Shown here one piece after another: positions 61,432 to 64,000 of a stretch of DNA of 64,000 bases. Every line of letters starts with the position of its first letter. The stretch's first letter is position 1. A program made the translations under genes and the position numbers. Origin of the DNA: Hydrogenophilales bacterium (GTDB lineage Bacteria; Pseudomonadota; Gammaproteobacteria; Burkholderiales; Thiobacillaceae); contig JADJCP010000003.1 in NCBI GenBank assembly GCA_016703155.1, positions 248,001 through 312,000 of the forward strand, given 5' to 3'. The notes under the pieces were generated by a model, which saw nothing but the letters and a program-made list of their open reading frames with translations, made no database searches and was not told where the DNA came from.

Positions 61432-64000
61432 ATGACCGCGCGAATCACCGTTGAAGATATCTTGACGCGATGGAACTCCCAAGATGAAGGCGCAAGATTC
61501 GAACTTCTCAGGGAACTCCAATCCGCGATGCCCGGCATGACATGTGATGCAGTTAGCGACCTTTTACGTGAACTGAGGTTCAGATACGGAAGCCCGCTTC
61601 GGGACGAAGTCCTGCGGCTAGTTAATTCCAACGACGTCAGAAGGAAAGTTCTCGCGCATCTAAGTGCTTGCGAATTTGAAGCAGCGGATTCGCTGTATGA
61701 ACAGATCAAATCCTGGTGGCCTCGGGAATCGTACGCAGACAAGAAAGCCGAAGCCGAAACTGAACGATCAAAGCAAGTCAGCCTGAAAAGAGTTCGGGAA
61801 GCTCTTGGCACATTTGCGTTTTCTGATGCGGACGCTATCTACTGTCAGAAGTGCTCCGCATGGTGGGATAGGGAGTCATACGCCCAAGAGGTTCTGGCCG
61901 CTCACCAATTGCAGGAAAAGCAACTGGCGGAAGAGCGGAAACGACGCATCGAAGCAGAGCGCAAGCAAACTCAAGAACAAGTCATCACGCTCCTAAAGCA
62001 ATACGCATTCACCCAGGCAGAGGAACTGTATCTGGCTGCTTGTACTGATTGGTGGCAAATTGATTCTTTCTTGATCGTAAAGCGGCAATGGGAAGATCAC
62101 GAAAGACGGTTCGTAGAAGAATTAAAGCAGAAGATACTTGCAACCCTGTCTCGATCCGAGTTCGCTGCTGCAATCCGGCTCTTTGAGGGCAATCCGCAAC
62201 GTCTTTGGCCTCGCTCTGAATTCGATCGGCTCTACGCGGAAACTAAAGAGCTTCAGAAAATCAGGCGCATTCAGGAGGATCAGAAAGCCGGAATATTGAA
62301 GGCGCTTCGCGATTACCGCTTTGACGAGGCACGAGGTCAATATTCCACTAGCTGCATTGAATGGTGGCCGCGAGCGAGCTTTGAGTCTGATCTCAATCGG
62401 TACATTGAAGAAGAGGGCCGAATATCTATGCGGCTGCGTAACCAAGTTACGCAACTTTTTGCGAGCCGCTGCTATGCAGATGCGGTAGCGGCGTTCAACT
62501 CCACGCATCAGATTTCGTTGCCTCGTGCCGAATTTGATTTACTGTATGCCAGCTTTGGTGAGAAGCATAAGGCCGAGGATGCTTTCGCCGAGCATGTCGT
62601 GAGTCTGGTCTCGGACGGGAAGCTCTCCGAGTTAGATGCACTGTTTCTCAGCAAGACCGACGCGGTGGAACTTCCTGATTACGATTTTTGGGCAATCAAA
62701 GACGGGGTTGTTTCTCGCGTTCTGAAATCCTACGGATTGGGTTTGGATGCCGACCAGACGCACGCCGTGGCTTGCCCCTCGATGCGTGCGCTGATCCGCG
62801 CGAGAGCCGGATCTGGCAAGACCAGAACGCTGTGCGCTCGTGCTTCGGTAGCAATCCGAGATGAGCACCTGGATCCAGATCATGTGTTGATGGTCGCTTT
62901 CAATAAACCTGCAGCTGATGAAGTTCGCCAACGCATGCGGAAAGATTTCGGATGTCCAGATTACGAGAATGCCAGAACGTTTCACAGCTTGGCGCACCAA
63001 CTTGCCAAGCCGACGAAAAAGCTGCTGTTCGACGAGGGAAAACATCCATCTCAGCGCGCCCAAAGCGGCTTCGTCCAGAGTCTGCTTGAGCGGATACTGA
63101 ATCCGGCATTCAAGGAGTTGCTGTACCAGTTCTTCCGGAAGGAGATCGAAGAGGTTGAACGTCTCGGTCGCGATCTTGCTCCCGATGAGTATCAGGCGTT
63201 CCGGCGCTCACTCGAACAGGTCAGCTTGAAAGGCGGAAGAGTGAAGTCGGCTGGAGAAAAGTACATCGCGGACTTTCTCTTCGAGCACGACATTCCCTAC
63301 ACCTACGAAAAAATCTGGGATTGGGGAACCTTCGAGCAAGGGCAACCCTATAAGCCGGACTTCACGCTGGTTGCCAATGGTTTCGACTTCATTCTCGAGC
63401 ATTGGGCCTTCGATCCTCGCGACAGATCTGCACTGTTGCCAGATGAATGGGGGGTGACGGCGGACCAGTATCGGCAGCAAATTGCCCGCAAGCGGATGTT
63501 TTGGGCCGAGAAGAACATCACGCTGTTGGAAACACACGGTGGGGAACTCGCTGGCGGACGGGAAGCGTTCGAACTTACCCTGAAAGAACGTTTGGAAGAT
63601 GCGGGCATTCGGTGCCAAAAGTTGCCGGATGAGGAAATTATCCGGCGGGTCTTCGAGAACAATTTTCAGATTTCGCGAATGGCTGAACAGTTTCTCCAGT
63701 TCATTCAGCGCGCCAAGAAGCGCTGCCTGACGGTTGATGGCGTTAGTCAGTTGATTGCTGAACGTCGAACGCAGGATCAGCGACTCCATCTGTTCTATCA
63801 ATTGGCTCTGCGGGTTTATCGGGAGTACGAATCGGAGCTAGCCGAGCGGGGCGCGATGGATTTTGACGACCTGCTTCGGCAAGCTACAGATGAGGTCATT
63901 CGTCAGGGTGCTGATGCCCGTATTCACCTTGGCGAAGGGCGGTTCGTCAAGATTGGTGACTTGCGCTGGTTATTGGTCGATGAGTACCAGGACTTCTCCG
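61432..64000 (+). CDS. SF1 (UvrD/Rep-like) helicase with repeated N-terminal domain and nuclease-like insertion (partial)
   Basis: At least 856 residues, running off the right edge. ATG 61432 follows GAGGGG. Residues 72-420 contain about seven repeats, each roughly (I/V)L..Y.F..A..LY followed by WWPR.SF, with repeat-core aromatic/Leu at 82, 130, 193, 244, 297, 348 and 398; a charged helix separates repeats 2 and 3. Helicase motifs follow: Q motif (DADQTHAV), Walker A AGSGKT (459-464), AFNKPAADEVRQRM, ARTFHSLA, DFDDLLRQA, and motif II DEYQDF at the window end. Between Ib and II is a PD-(D/E)xK-like insert: AGEKYIADFL (E609), YKPDF (D643), FILEHW (E656). The N-terminal repeats are not familiar. 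Low GC and neighbours indicate acquired DNA; a role in DNA repair or phage defence is possible. Confidence 0.85.
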   Translation, partial: MTARITVEDILTRWNSQDEGARFELLRELQSAMPGMTCDAVSDLLRELRFRYGSPLRDEVLRLVNSNDVRRKVLAHLSACEFEAADSLYEQIKSWWPRESYADKKAEAETERSKQVSLKRVREALGTFAFSDADAIYCQKCSAWWDRESYAQEVLAAHQLQEKQLAEERKRRIEAERKQTQEQVITLLKQYAFTQAEELYLAACTDWWQIDSFLIVKRQWEDHERRFVEELKQKILATLSRSEFAAAIRLFEGNPQRLWPRSEFDRLYAETKELQKIRRIQEDQKAGILKALRDYRFDEARGQYSTSCIEWWPRASFESDLNRYIEEEGRISMRLRNQVTQLFASRCYADAVAAFNSTHQISLPRAEFDLLYASFGEKHKAEDAFAEHVVSLVSDGKLSELDALFLSKTDAVELPDYDFWAIKDGVVSRVLKSYGLGLDADQTHAVACPSMRALIRARAGSGKTRTLCARASVAIRDEHLDPDHVLMVAFNKPAADEVRQRMRKDFGCPDYENARTFHSLAHQLAKPTKKLLFDEGKHPSQRAQSGFVQSLLERILNPAFKELLYQFFRKEIEEVERLGRDLAPDEYQAFRRSLEQVSLKGGRVKSAGEKYIADFLFEHDIPYTYEKIWDWGTFEQGQPYKPDFTLVANGFDFILEHWAFDPRDRSALLPDEWGVTADQYRQQIARKRMFWAEKNITLLETHGGELAGGREAFELTLKERLEDAGIRCQKLPDEEIIRRVFENNFQISRMAEQFLQFIQRAKKRCLTVDGVSQLIAERRTQDQRLHLFYQLALRVYREYESELAERGAMDFDDLLRQATDEVIRQGADARIHLGEGRFVKIGDLRWLLVDEYQDFS

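Noticed and set aside
61095..61435. Small protein genes between the IS and the helicase
   Set aside because: Two partly overlapping frames look like parts of one decayed sequence, with no ribosome site and low-complexity Pro/Ser runs.

Overview
The window is a high-GC proteobacterial chromosome segment with no rRNA, tRNA or CRISPR array visible. Sat-AprB-AprA (dissimilatory APS pathway), a complete cbb3 oxidase locus, FleS/FleR-controlled flagellar genes, CheZ and tandem CheV genes fit a motile, microaerobic sulfur-oxidising beta- or gammaproteobacterium. A Thiobacillaceae/Sulfuricellaceae-like member of the Nitrosomonadales is my best guess; this is inference from gene content only.

Layout. 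1-6.4 kb: a huge minus-strand FecR-TPR-beta-barrel protein running off the left edge, a small exported protein, then overlapping srkA-rsuA-MEKHLA genes and another exported protein. 6.7-16.7 kb: a signalling block with a broken HD-GYP response regulator, a 1961-residue seven-PAS hybrid kinase, a hemerythrin histidine kinase and an intact HD-GYP-type regulator. 16.9-21.9 kb (minus): sat, aprB, aprA and a YkgJ-type Cys-cluster protein. 22.1-25.5 kb: a lipoprotein, an AIM24 protein, SixA and an EAL/HDOD protein. 25.5-38.2 kb: chemotaxis genes on the minus strand (cheV, cheV, cheY, cheZ, cheA), divergent from fleS-fleR-fliE-fliF-fliG-fliH-fliI; fliF carries a +1 frameshift and no fliJ follows.

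38.2-46.9 kb (minus): the cbb3 locus ccoI-ccoS-ccoN-ccoO-ccoQ-ccoP-ccoG-fixH plus a 43-residue DUF3149 protein. CcoP carries a C-terminal OmpA-like domain, ccoI has a frameshift, and ccoG has a 13-nt poly-C tract near its start. 46.9-58.9 kb: housekeeping genes, including a fused Aat-Bpt N-degron transferase, PilZ protein, thyA, folA, a chemoreceptor, cytochrome c, murI, queG, tsaE, amiC and a NarX/NarL-like pair.

58.9-64 kb is an accessory region of visibly lower GC: a frameshifted protein with two ribbon-helix-helix-like units, an SSB, an IS200/IS605-type element with matching end hairpins, degenerate sequence, and a large SF1 helicase cut by the window edge. Its N-terminus holds about seven roughly 50-residue repeats and a nuclease-like insertion lies between helicase motifs. 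This helicase is the best candidate here for something undescribed.

Four loci are disrupted (HD-GYP regulator, fliF, ccoI, RHH protein) and there are several long G/C tracts. Either the strain is losing or phase-varying functions, or the assembly contains indel errors; the sequence alone cannot decide. Long antisense open frames are common because of GC-rich codon bias and were left out.
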